Assembly: GCA_030374765.1 (NCBI GenBank)
Contig: JARGXX010000027.1
Location: 992,001 to 1,056,000 of the forward strand
From: Agarophyton chilense
Lineage: Eukaryota; Rhodophyta; Florideophyceae; Gracilariales; Gracilariaceae
Direction of reading: 5' to 3'
DNA length: 64,000 nt
In this document: positions 9,885-21,324 of the stretch, piece by piece
How positions within the stretch are numbered: position 1 is the stretch's first letter
How the letters are laid out: each line of letters opens with the position of its first letter
Translations under genes and position numbers: made by a program
Notes under the pieces: generated by a model
The model's input: only the letters and a program-made list of their open reading frames with translations
Databases searched by the model: none
What the model was told of the DNA's origin: nothing

Positions 9885-12432
9885 GCAGTCGCTTGCCCAA
9901 ATGCCGCCTATCTTCGTTTATCTATCACAATAGTGGACGAAGCCTGCCGACCCCGTGCCGTAATTATCACCGTTTCGTTCCCTCCAACCTCAACAGCCCT
10001 CATGCTTTCGAATGCTAATCTGCATATATTTTCTACGATAATCATGCAACGGAAGCAGCATGGGCCCTCAGTGTCATCGTGGTAGACGCGTCCTTCATCA
10101 AAAGTGTCTCAACTTCCCTGTGGTTGATGAAACCCTTGTTTGACCTCGGTCTAAGTACACAAACGTCGATGTCAGGCTTCCTAGCGCGTCACCGGGTGTT
10201 GTTAACAGTCCACAGCGAGGCATACAATTTTCCGGAGGTTTAGCAGTCGAAGAGCATCGCAACTTGTATTTGGTCGGGGTAAGGCCGCTGCCATTCAATG
10301 TCGTGGGCATCTCCATCTCCATTGTGGTCAGTGCGTACAAGTGACGCGGTGGTGTACGTGTGACGTGCTTTCTTTATTTCAGGAATCAGTAGTAGACAAG
10401 TGAGAATGTGCATGGAAACCTGTAACATCTAGTTTGTGTTTGTTTAACTTGTTTTTCCAAGCTTTTGATCAAGGACTGGCCTTGTGTCTTTTTTGTTTTT
10501 TGTGACTTTGGCGGAATGTCGTAAAGTGCCAATCCTCGTTCTATCGGGATCTTTAGACATGGCGTCGTATTCACTACGTTGTGTACCGTTACCTTCGTGT
10601 CTACTAGAGAGAGAGAGCGCCACCCCACACGATTGTCGGTGCTGACCAGTTGGAGCTGTCTGAGAAAAAAAAAGGCCAATTTTAGGTTCGAAAGCTGGTC
10701 CTGTGATCTGTCACAGGTCTCGTGCCACCACTCTCGGAGTTACTTTCCGTTGTGCCATCATTGGAAGACCGGGACCGATCCGTCTTATCGGACAACGGCA
10801 AGTAACTATATTGTAGTCTGGGGCGGGGATTCGACCTCTCGTGTTTACAATGGGATCCGACAACGGTCAAAAGCGTGTTAACCCGCTAGAAGAATGCGCT
10901 TTGGAAAAGGCTCGGTATGACTCATGTTTCAAACACTGGTACAACACAAAATTTCTCAAGGTATGTTCCAAACCTGTCGGAGTTCAATTCTTGCCAAACT
11001 GAAGTCTGACAGTGCAAAAGGGAAGTTTGGAAATGTCCTCAGAGTGCGAGGAGAAGTTTGAAGAACTACAGGTATGCATTAATACCGCACTGAAGCAGGC
11101 AAGACAAACTGGCAGCAAGTAGTTCTCCACATTATGTTGTGACTTACGGCGCGTGGAAACCTTTTTGACTCGCACACCGGAAACACATGACAAGCGTACC
11201 GATTATATGGATACCGAAAGACGATGAATTATTCCGGTGCATTCCGATGCTGTGGTGAAAGAAGGTTGGTGTGGTGTTGGGATACTCAACACATGCGCAT
11301 CTCTCGATAATAATACCTGTTTAAGAACCTGCCAGAGAATCTTTTTCGTAGCGTGCTTTCTAAATAAGAACCGACTTTCAAAATAGAGGTGGTGCTTCTA
11401 TTCGGGTGGCACTTGTCGCGCAAGACAACTTCACAAACTGCTACAGGCGCATCTAAGATATTGTTAAAGCTGTATGCAACCCTTTTCTGTTGCAGAAAAC
11501 CTTACTGCACCCCTTTCATTCATGAATTTTCTCATATGCTTAAGGTACGCTGAATTTCCCCCTTCCATCAAGTGTTTCGTTTATGTTACCAGCGTAGACT
11601 TTTCCATTGACATCGAAGCACAAGTTTCGTGCGTGGTTTATCTTCGAATGATCATGAGGTGTCAGCCATTAACCTTTATAGAAGATTCGACTGCAGAGCC
11701 GTTTTGCTTCCTTACACAAAAGGAAGACAGGCACGTCCCTGTATGGACGGACTGCATCTACCCTTTGAGATAAGAGATTGCTCGTAATTAGCTGGCGATC
11801 ACACGCATCGTAGACATTTCCGCTCAAGTTAAACCAAGGTGCAAATCTTGTTGAGGTGCAGGTCCATCAACTGCACTTTGAGACGAAGACAGCTCGAGAT
11901 TTTTTGAGCAGGGAGAAGATTGACATGTCATTGACCAATCTGCTGAGGAGGATTGCTTCTGCTGCCTGTCAATAATTTTTGAGAAAGCCACATCAAACAG
12001 ACAAAGCTGTGGAGAAAGAAGCCATCACATTTAGCTGCGCCGCCACAAATGCTCAACGGTCTTTTTTTCCAAAAAGGCAGAATTTGAGACCCATAGACTG
12101 GAATTCGGGAAATCCGAGACACCGAAAAGCATGCACTCTATGCACTCTGGTTTTCTCTCCCTCTGGCACTAGCTAGAGAGGGATCATACCTCGCGCCAGT
12201 TTAGCTCAGATTTTCCATCCACAAGGGATTGGAAATCGCTTCTTTGTCGGCGAGAAACTTTGGATCGAGCATCGAATCGCCGAACGACTCCCCAGCTAGC
12301 ATTGGTGTACGAGAAGCACATTATTCCTTCAAGCCACATACACACATACACACACACACACACATACACATACAATTAACTTAATTTACAATCAAGGTGT
12401 CTATCAACTGCTTAGAATCTTTCAGTCTCACA
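9885..12432. other. Intergenic, 2.5 kb
   Basis: No gene recognised. Open frames up to 99 codons (11474-11773 on +) lack known domains. A GA repeat lies near 10606-10617. A (CA)n microsatellite at about 12336-12373 lies 60-100 bp upstream of the methyltransferase start. Confidence 0.5.
12336..12373 (+). repeat. (CA)n microsatellite
   Basis: An interrupted CA/TACA run immediately upstream of the methyltransferase gene, probably in its promoter or 5' UTR. Confidence 0.85.
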
Positions 12433-13719
12433 ATGATCTGCTTTGTTTCTTCGTCCGGAGCATTCACTTCTCGGCAGCTCGTTCCAAAGATATTGACTAA
12501 ATCACCAAAATTCGTTGCCAAGCCCGCCATCCGAGTGGTTGGCTGGCATCGAATTGCACTACCACGAATGGATGCAGCAGCCCCACAGCTTCCAAACCTT
12601 TTCAAACTGAGAACAGTCGAAAAAGTATATGTCAAACGTGATGCTTCGGGCGTGCCAATACTGCACATGAAAGAGGTACATAGAAGATCAATACCTCTAT
12701 GGCTCCTTGTAATAATTGCTGCAGCTGTAACTTGGGTTCTTCGTCGTTTCATGATGCTGAAACATTTATCGCGAAAATATGTACGACAAGACCTCAAGAA
12801 CGAAATAGCAGACTTTTATGATAAACGATCTGCGGCATGGGAAACGGTCTGGGGCGAGCACATGCATCATGGACTGTACGATATAGTTAATCGAAAGAAA
12901 ATGAAAGGGCAACTTGCCCAAATAAGAACAATGTCCGAACTGTTGAAATTCGGCGGTGCTATGGACTTGAGTCTTTCTCCCAATTCTAGGATACTCGATT
13001 TGGGATGCGGCATTGGAGGGGCTTCGCGTTTTCTGGCTCGGCATTTTGGGGAAGACTGTCACGTCACTGGTATTACGCTCAGTTCCTACCAAGCCAACCG
13101 GGCAAATGAACTGAACGAGAAAAAGGGGCTCGAGACAAGAGTGAAAAACGAGGTGAAAGATGCCTTAAACAGTGGCTTTCCAGACGAAAGCTTTGAGATA
13201 GTATGGAGTCTAGAGAGCGGGGAGCACATCGAAAATAAGCAGCTTCTCATGAATGAATGCGCTCGAATGCTCAAGCCTGGCGGTCGGCTTCTTATGCTAG
13301 TGTGGTGTCTGAGAGAGTCTACTCCATCTTTTACTCTCACAGAACGCTATTCGATTCGTCGAATAATGGAAGAGTACGTCCTACCAACTTTGAGCCCGCC
13401 GAGCGAATATGCGACGGAGATGGTTCGTGCAGGTTTCCGGGATGTCAAGTCTGAGGATTGGACAAAAAGAGGAGCGCCATTTTGGGGAGAAGTAGTGTGG
13501 AGTACATTCTTTAATCCGCTTGGATGGAAGATGTTACTAAAGTATGGATGGCCACTAATACGATCGGCATTAGCCATGCGACACGTGATGTCAGGTATTA
13601 AACAGGGCACTTTCCGTCTGGTTGCCTTCTCCGCCACAAAGGCGAGTGTGGAAGATATCGAAAAAGAGAAAGCTGTGGTTGGCACGTTGGGATGTCGCGA
13701 TGAAAACGATTTACCGTAG
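12433..13719 (+). CDS. SAM methyltransferase, gamma-tocopherol methyltransferase-like
   Basis: A single exon of 428 aa. It has a class I methyltransferase fold with motif I ILDLGCGIGGASRFLA (~187-202), an ESGEH motif (~261-265) and LKPGGRLLML (~280-289). GCGIGG together with WSLESGEHIENK matches the gamma-tocopherol methyltransferase (VTE4) family, which methylates tocopherols in plastids using S-adenosylmethionine. Relatives methylate other prenylquinols or alkaloids, so the substrate is inferred. A hydrophobic segment (~88-104, IPLWLLVIIAAAVTWVL) precedes the catalytic domain and suggests membrane anchoring after a targeting peptide. I chose the first ATG of the frame; the frame is open 12 codons further up but starts with GTG. 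Its stop lies 56 bp from the stop of the convergent ATP synthase gene. An AATAAA at 13739-13744 could serve as its polyadenylation signal. Confidence 0.8.
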   Translation: MICFVSSSGAFTSRQLVPKILTKSPKFVAKPAIRVVGWHRIALPRMDAAAPQLPNLFKLRTVEKVYVKRDASGVPILHMKEVHRRSIPLWLLVIIAAAVTWVLRRFMMLKHLSRKYVRQDLKNEIADFYDKRSAAWETVWGEHMHHGLYDIVNRKKMKGQLAQIRTMSELLKFGGAMDLSLSPNSRILDLGCGIGGASRFLARHFGEDCHVTGITLSSYQANRANELNEKKGLETRVKNEVKDALNSGFPDESFEIVWSLESGEHIENKQLLMNECARMLKPGGRLLMLVWCLRESTPSFTLTERYSIRRIMEEYVLPTLSPPSEYATEMVRAGFRDVKSEDWTKRGAPFWGEVVWSTFFNPLGWKMLLKYGWPLIRSALAMRHVMSGIKQGTFRLVAFSATKASVEDIEKEKAVVGTLGCRDENDLP

Positions 13720-13775
13720 CCCTTCCAGGCTGCAACAAAATAAAAGGCTACACTCTAAACCAACTCTCTTTCCCT

Positions 13776-15816
<2,041 letters not shown>

Positions 15817-16464
15817 ATGGAAACGTCTCCGCCCCGTCCCTGTCCCCTGCCAAGCGTTCTCGTGGCTAGCAACGGCGGCGGGGCTGCCCCAAACGTACGC
15901 ACGGTCGCGGATGTCCAGAAATGGCTCGCTGACCTCGGTTTCTCCCAATACGCTCACGTCTTCCTCACCAACGAGGTCGACGGCGTCATTCTAAAGACTC
16001 TCACATCAGAAGAGCTGCGCGACGATTTACTTATTAACAATCTTCGCCATCGACGAGAGATTCTCGTCGCCATCGCCCGTTTGGTCGAAGAAGAGGCCTC
16101 TCCCGACGCTCAGAAACTTCCCGAACACGGTCGCATCTTAGATCATCTCTCCAACGTTCGTACCTATCACAGTTGGATAAGCGTCGGAATTCAGTTTCTC
16201 GGCTTTGCTGTTGTGACTCTTCGGCTCTCTCCTAACTTTCGTGACACGAATCTCATCACTGCCTCCTCCATTTACTTCTCTCTCATCGGCATTTCAGCCC
16301 TGGTGTACGGCGTATATCGTTACAAAAATGTCATTGGCATGATTGAGTCCTCTGGCCCTTCCACAAAGCACTTCAGCCCAGACCGTGTGGGCGTCGTATC
16401 AATTCTTTTACTTGCATTTGCAGCAGTTGTCCTCACACTAACAATACTTGCTCTACGCGATTAG
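15817..16464 (+). CDS. SAM-domain / DUF202 membrane protein
   Basis: A single exon of 215 aa. Residues ~29-92 form a sterile-alpha-motif domain (VQKWLADLGFSQYAHVF, then LTSEELRDDLLINNLRHR). SAM domains mediate protein oligomerisation. Residues ~105-213 match DUF202: a conserved polar start (HLSNVRTYHSW) followed by three hydrophobic helices at ~120-137, 148-167 and 191-213. DUF202 occurs in the VTC1 family of vacuolar polyphosphate proteins and in small bacterial membrane proteins, so a membrane scaffold is plausible. The substrate is unknown. The order, cytosolic SAM then membrane domain, is unusual. The gene shares a 308-bp divergent promoter with ATP synthase beta. Its stop is 42 bp from the stop of the convergent exosome gene. 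Confidence 0.75.
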   Translation: METSPPRPCPLPSVLVASNGGGAAPNVRTVADVQKWLADLGFSQYAHVFLTNEVDGVILKTLTSEELRDDLLINNLRHRREILVAIARLVEEEASPDAQKLPEHGRILDHLSNVRTYHSWISVGIQFLGFAVVTLRLSPNFRDTNLITASSIYFSLIGISALVYGVYRYKNVIGMIESSGPSTKHFSPDRVGVVSILLLAFAAVVLTLTILALRD

Positions 16465-16506
16465 CGTCTCTCTCAAACCCCTCTTTGTACTTGTGCAAAT
16501 TCAAAG

Positions 16507-17283
16507 CTATCCTTGCCCTCTCCCACGCTTCTTCAAGGCCTTTTTCGCGTCCTTGACAAGACAAGCTCTCATCAAACCTGAAATCTGACTCCCCGCTACG
16601 CAACACACTTTAATGGCCTCTCGGAACTGTTCTATATCCACTTCTCCCTGCTGCATCAAATCCGTTATTTTAGCGCGATTACTCGTATAAGCAATGCGAA
16701 CAGTTCCAGAGGCAGTTGCCTCTTCTTTGGCGGTAGGATCCAATATCAATTGCCCGTCCATCATAGCCACCGTGCTTCCCGCCACAAGATCCGTCATTTC
16801 CACCCCGGCATCCGCCAAGGCAAGCGAAGCCGTTGTGATTACCGCACCAAATCCACCTCCAGCATCTTCCAGAACAAATGCGGACACGTCAATTCTAGAC
16901 TTTGGGTAGTTTTCCAACTTCACAACAGCTGCCAATGTTCGTTGTAACGAGCTGCTAAATTCTCTTTCCTCTTCGGAGGCTATTTCGCCCTGTCGATTTC
17001 TTGCTGCTTCTCTGCCTGAAAACTGTGCCCATCGCACATCGCAATGAATGGTTCCGTCAATAGTGTAATTCGATGACGATGGGCGCGGGCCGTGTACAGC
17101 GCAGAATATCTTGGTGCCGCCACCTTCATAGTATCCCGATCCGGTTGCCTTAGAAAGAAGGGCAACTCGTAGATATATTGGTCGTAAGTCATCCCAACGC
17201 CTCCCATCTTCTCGAACGCCCAGTTCTAGAGGATTCTTGCGTTCCTCAATTCGTGCAAGCGATCCATATGAAATGTTTGTCAT
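16507..17283 (-). CDS. MTR3: Exosome RNase PH-like subunit, Mtr3/EXOSC6 type
   Basis: A single exon of 258 aa. It has an RNase PH fold: [16 protein letters not shown], then [17 protein letters not shown], and [19 protein letters not shown]. The ALADAGVEM segment matches the Mtr3/EXOSC6 branch better than Rrp41, which usually has VDAGIPM. Mtr3 is a non-catalytic ring subunit of the nine-subunit RNA exosome that degrades and processes RNA in nucleus and cytosol. The open frame begins 30 codons further up with GTG. ATG at 17283 is the first Met and starts a normal-length N-terminus. The C-terminus ends in a basic tail. Rrp41 or Rrp46 are the main alternatives. Confidence 0.8.
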   Translation of the reverse strand: MTNISYGSLARIEERKNPLELGVREDGRRWDDLRPIYLRVALLSKATGSGYYEGGGTKIFCAVHGPRPSSSNYTIDGTIHCDVRWAQFSGREAARNRQGEIASEEEREFSSSLQRTLAAVVKLENYPKSRIDVSAFVLEDAGGGFGAVITTASLALADAGVEMTDLVAGSTVAMMDGQLILDPTAKEEATASGTVRIAYTSNRAKITDLMQQGEVDIEQFREAIKVCCVAGSQISGLMRACLVKDAKKALKKRGRGQG

Positions 17284-17963
17284 CGAGATTCTCGACGCTG
17301 CACTATTTGAAAGGAGCACGAGGTGAGACGTCGACGCTCGTCGCGGTAGCACGATCAAGCAGGGGGGTCTCACATATCCCAGCCGGCTTCTCTCCTAACG
17401 ATTAAAGCGACGTTTTTTGCAAATATCAACTTGCTTTGCTTGTCTACGAGAGAGCCCCGTTCACAAGCAGTGTGAAGGGTGGATCCGCGCGCGAAATCCG
17501 TAGCACGTAGCTCGATTGTGGGAGCTGCAGAGTAGATCATGGTCACCACGCCACTGTCTGCAATACACGGAGTTGCAGGAACAGCATTTGGACCATTGTG
17601 GGTACGCGGGCGTTAGAGACAAATGCTTGAGCGAACTACAGCACAAAAAAGTAAAAGCATGGCTTGGGAACAAGCGAAGAGAGAAACGATTGACGATAAG
17701 CGGTCACATTTACAATTCATTGTGGCAAAGAACAGCGGACATCAGCCAGTTGTAATCCTCATATGACGAGTTGACTCGATCATGTGCGAAAATATGTCAA
17801 TCAGCAAAGCAATCTGCAGCGCGCTGAAGGCCACACCAGCTTCATCATTGGTTCACGATGTAGCTCGCGCTCATGTGCGAGAAGTAGGGCAGTTACCAGG
17901 AAGCTCCCCAGCATAAAGCGGAGCCATGTGCACGTTCCGCACACGAAAGTCGGGACTCTTTGT
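17284..17963. other. Intergenic between exosome and H2B genes
   Basis: About 680 bp holding the promoter of the exosome gene and the 3' flank of H2B. No gene is recognised, and no animal-type histone 3' stem-loop follows the H2B stop. Confidence 0.5.
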
Positions 17964-18344
17964 TTACGAAGAACTGTACTTGGTCACGGCCTTTGTACCT
18001 TCCGAAACTGCGTGTTTCGCCAGTTCACCAGGAAGTAAGAGACGAACAGCTGTTTGGATTTCTCGGGAGGTCAGGGTCTTGGTGTTGTTGTACGAAGCAA
18101 GCTTGGCTGCCTCAGTTGCAATACGCTCGAAGAGATCAGCAACAAATGAGTTCATGATGCTCATGGCTTTGGATGAAATACCAGTATCTGGATGGACTTG
18201 CTTCAAAACCTTGTAGATGTAGATGGAATAAGATTCGCTTCTCTTCTTCTTGCGGGTTGTCTTCTCGACGCCGCCGCCTGAGATTCCTTTCTTGGCAACC
18301 TTCTTCTCGGCGACGGGCACGCTCTTTCCTCCTCCTTTCGGCAT
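17964..18344 (-). CDS. Histone H2B
   Basis: A single exon of 126 aa. The tail is Lys/Gly-rich (MPKGGGKS...). The histone fold is intact: [34 protein letters not shown] and [31 protein letters not shown]2B pairs with H2A in the nucleosome core. The tail is short, like plant and algal H2B. The ATG at 18344 gives the standard MPKGG start; the upstream open extension is not protein-like. The gene is divergent from H2A across a 592-bp promoter, so the pair is probably co-regulated at S phase. No consensus replication-histone 3' stem-loop is seen, which suggests polyadenylated mRNA as in plants. Confidence 0.95.
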   Translation of the reverse strand: MPKGGGKSVPVAEKKVAKKGISGGGVEKTTRKKKRSESYSIYIYKVLKQVHPDTGISSKAMSIMNSFVADLFERIATEAAKLASYNNTKTLTSREIQTAVRLLLPGELAKHAVSEGTKAVTKYSSS

Positions 18345-18936
18345 GTTTGGCTTGACTGGTGGGGTGGCGAAAATCGAAGATTTAACAACAAATGCTTTTG
18401 GGCAGCGGATTGAAGTGCGTAAGTGAAGAACGTTTCGAACGAAAGTGCAGAGGAACTGGGGGCTCTCTTCCAAGGCGTGGAGGGGCTTAAATGCGTTCCG
18501 CAAGGCAGATGTGAAGCGGGAGGGTGTTTGAGGGGAGTGACCTGGAAGGGGTTGGGCGCCAAATTTTCGTATTCAGAAGGCAGCGTATTGGCCAATCCGT
18601 TGTCCCCCCTCTGCGGGGGGGACAGCCGAATCGACCAATCATATTACAGAATAGACTGGGCGCCAAAAATTTTAGCAGTATTCAGTGGTGGGTTTGCGCG
18701 CGCTTTCGGTTTCACTGATTTTGCTTGCTGTGGCTCGGCACTTTCGAAAGGCAAGCTGCGGGAGAGAGCAGAAGCTGGAGACTTGCCGTTCGCCCATTTA
18801 AGAGCGCAACCGTTTGCAATCTCTACCTGTTCTTTCGTGCCAAGCACGCAGTTTCAGCGCCCTTCCCCACTGCTCACTTGATCCCATCGCTCTTCGTTCA
18901 TCCTGTGTTCCTACGTGCGCTTTATCTACCCAAGCA
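18345..18936. promoter_or_regulatory. Bidirectional H2B/H2A promoter with E2F-like and CCAAT boxes
   Basis: The 592-bp divergent region holds two GCGCCAAA sites (18556-18563 and 18660-18667). Each matches the E2F consensus on the minus strand (TTTSSCGC). Two CCAAT boxes lie at 18592-18596 and 18635-18639, between the E2F-like sites. This clustered arrangement fits S-phase control of both histone genes. The base matches are direct; the function is inferred from known histone promoters. Confidence 0.6.
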
Positions 18937-19311
18937 ATGTCGAGCAAGACCAAGAAGACTTCGCAGTCCAGGTCGTCAAAGGCCGGTTTGCAGTTCCCCG
19001 TCGGCCGTATTCATCGCTTCCTTCGAAAAGGAGGATATGCCGACCGTGTTGGAGCCGGTGCGCCGGTTTACATGGCAGCTGTCATGGAATACTTGACGGC
19101 AGAGGTTCTGGAATTGGCCGGAAACGCAGCCCGTGACAACAAGAAGAGCAGAATCATTCCCCGTCACATCCAACTGGCCGTTCGCAACGACGAAGAGTTG
19201 AACAAGCTTTTGAGCGGAGTGACGATTGCTTCTGGAGGTGTGCTGCCGAATATCCACCAGGTGCTGATGCCGAGGAAGAAGACCAAGGGCGATGCATCCC
19301 AGGAAGTTTAG
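18937..19311 (+). CDS. Histone H2A, H2A.X-like (SQEV tail)
   Basis: A single exon of 124 aa with the full H2A fold: [41 protein letters not shown] and [23 protein letters not shown]. The C-terminus ends ASQEV, matching the H2A.X phosphorylation motif SQ(E/D) followed by a hydrophobic residue. In other eukaryotes the serine is phosphorylated at DNA breaks by ATM/ATR-type kinases. Because this copy is paired with H2B under a replication-type promoter, it may serve as both canonical H2A and H2A.X, as in yeast. ATG at 18937 gives the normal N-terminus (MSSKTKK). Confidence 0.94.
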   Translation: MSSKTKKTSQSRSSKAGLQFPVGRIHRFLRKGGYADRVGAGAPVYMAAVMEYLTAEVLELAGNAARDNKKSRIIPRHIQLAVRNDEELNKLLSGVTIASGGVLPNIHQVLMPRKKTKGDASQEV

Positions 19312-19733
19312 TTGTATTGAAATGTAGTTACTGCATGGTGCTTTACGCTTAGGTTGTGGACGAATTTGTACAGTAAGTGTCTTGTGCTTGGAACTAAAAG
19401 AGGATTGTTGTGTTGTTTCTTTTCGCACACTCAATGTGTCTGGGCTGTGTTTGGGAAAGGAGGGACTCGTGGGAACAATATGCATTTGTGGCCTGCTCAG
19501 CGCGGTCATGCATAATAGGAGGCAATCACCGCATCAGCAGGCATCGATTGTAATTAACAAGTGCTTACAGCCCGTCGCCCCCATCGCACCACGAAACAAA
19601 AGAGCGGCAAGGCGCGGATCAGGATGACCGCGCCTGTCTAGGGTGAGCGGCAAGTAAACACTCGCATTGTTCTCGCTGCCTCAACAATCTTACCTATCTC
19701 GCTTCTGATCGCTGTCGATCCCGTACCGAAGCG
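19312..19733. other. Intergenic, H2A 3' flank and Rei1-like promoter
   Basis: 422 bp without recognised coding sequence and without a histone stem-loop. Confidence 0.5.
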
Positions 19734-20148
19734 ATGGAGCGCGACGCGCAGACGGTAAGCTGCACGTCGTGCAACGTCGCGGTGAGCGGGGCAGAGCAGG
19801 TGCGCACGCACTACCGCTCCGACCTTCACCGCGTTAACGTGAAACGGCGCGTTAGCGAGTTGGTGCCGCTGTCGAGCGCGGAGTTTGCGCGACGCGCGGA
19901 GGCGTTGGTGGAGGCGGCACGCGAACAGCAGCAGCAGCGGCAGCACGGCCGACGTGGGGTGCACTGCGACCTGTGCCAGAAGCGGTTCGCGTCGGAGAAG
20001 GCGTTCAGTAACCATGCGCTGTCGCGGCGGCACCGCGACCGCCTGCGCGCTGTGCAGGACGGCGATGTCGATTGCACGTCGTCCGTGCACAGCGTGGAGG
20101 CGGACGGGCTGGTCGGCGACGGCGTGCACGATGGCAATGACGACAATA

Positions 20149-20199
<51 letters not shown>

Positions 20200-21014
20200 C
20201 GGAGATGTACATGGAGGGCGCTCTGAGAGAGCGCCTTGCGCAGTGGCAGAAGCGGGACGGGTTCGGGGGGGTGTTTGACGACAAGTGGTTTGACGATGCG
20301 CAACAGGCGTTGGTGCACATGGAAGGCGGCGGGCTGTTTGTGGCGTTCCGCGAGAGACTGACGGACGTGGATGGGTTGGTGTGCTACCTGTCGCAGAAGG
20401 TGGGCGTGGGCTTTGCGTGCGTGCTGTGTGACCGCACGTTCGGCGCGGCGGACGCGGCCAGGCGGCACATGCGCGACGCGGGGCACTGCGGCATGACGGA
20501 CGACGAGGAGGAGTGGATGCTGGAGTTTGGGCAGTTCTACGACTGGAGCGCGCGCGACAAGGAGTGGGAGGAGGTGGACGCGGACATGGCCGACGAGCCG
20601 CTGGACGCGAGCGCGACGGACGTGCTGCTAGTGGAGGCGCATGACGCACACAGGCTCGCGCCACCGCTGGGCGCGCTGCAGCACGACGACGACGGCGGCA
20701 ACGGCGAGGAAGAGGTAGCGCTGGCCGTGAACGGTCGGCTTCTCGGACATCGGTCGCTTCGTCGCTTCTACGCGCAGCGCGCGCGCGCGGAAGACACACG
20801 CGAGGCAGTGACGGCGGCGCGACGCGAACGCGGCATGGCCGCTTTGTCGCAATGCGCCGAGCGCCATCATGGCGTGCTGCCGCTTCGCGTGCAACGACTG
20901 GCGGCCGCGCGACTCAAACGTGAGACGTTGGCCGTCGCGCAGCGCGCGTATTACACGCGAAAGGCGCGTTTTCGCCAGCGCTTCTGCGTTCTCAACAGCG
21001 GCTATCGCGCGTGA
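19734..21014 (+). CDS. Rei1/ZNF622-like C2H2 protein, 60S ribosome biogenesis
   Basis: A single exon of 426 aa. There are three C2H2-type fingers: Cys10/13-His26/32, Cys78/81-His94/100 (VHCDLCQKRF...SNHALSRRH) and Cys229/232-His245/251 (FACVLCDRTFGAADAARRH). After the third finger comes the acidic EEEWMLEFGQFYDWS region. The finger layout and the C-terminal basic segment (TVAARRERG-like, then ARLKRETLAV) match Rei1/Reh1 and ZNF622, cytosolic factors that release export proteins such as Arx1 from pre-60S subunits. A run of aspartates (~140-155) is coded by a GAC repeat and is probably length-variable. The N-terminal finger is typical for the family. The opposite-strand long frame over this gene is a shadow. 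Confidence 0.85.
20150..20196 (+). repeat. (GAC)n trinucleotide repeat coding poly-Asp
   Basis: About 15 near-perfect GAC units inside the Rei1-like gene, encoding an acidic stretch between the second and third zinc fingers. Confidence 0.9.
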
Positions 21015-21324
21015 TGGGCGCGCGCATTTCATCACAGCAATGTGGCGTCGCGTGCGCACGAGCCGTGCGCATGCCTGAAAACCATAAAAAGTGCCAACTC
21101 TGTATTTAGCGTTGGGCACCGAAGCGCGAAGCGTAAAACCAAATACGCCAAGCGAACAGCGTCAAGCGAAAAAGCGTCGAGTTGTCAAGCGAAAAAGCGT
21201 CAAGCGAAAGGCGTCAAGCGAAAGGCGTCAAGCGAAAGGCGTCAAGCGAAAGGCGTCAAACGAAAGGCGTCAAACGAAAGGCGTCAAACGAAAGGCGTCA
21301 AACGAAAAGTTTGACGCTCGGCTC
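21015..21324 (+). promoter_or_regulatory. Rei1/metacaspase intergenic region with 14-bp array
   Basis: Only 310 bp separate the Rei1 stop from the metacaspase ATG. Most of it is a tandem array of a 14-bp unit. Sequence and position suggest a promoter or 5' UTR. Confidence 0.5.
21150..21310 (+). repeat. 14-bp tandem repeat array
   Basis: Unit AGGCGTCAAGCGAA, about eight clear copies from ~21195 plus decayed ones before it; the last four carry the variant GTCAAACGAA. Because 14 is not a multiple of 3, the three frames cycle through Lys/Arg/Ser/Gln-rich peptides. This explains a spurious N-terminal extension of the metacaspase frame. Confidence 0.88.

Noticed and set aside
12397..12432. Upstream start for the methyltransferase
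   Set aside because: The longer frame starts with GTG. The first ATG, at 12433, is the supported start.
19638..20486. A 282-codon minus frame
   Set aside because: It is antisense to the Rei1-like gene and made of GC-rich repeat translation (poly-Val from the GAC run).
21091..21324. N-terminal extension of the metacaspase
   Set aside because: It is coded by the 14-bp tandem array and does not look like protein. ATG 21325 is better.
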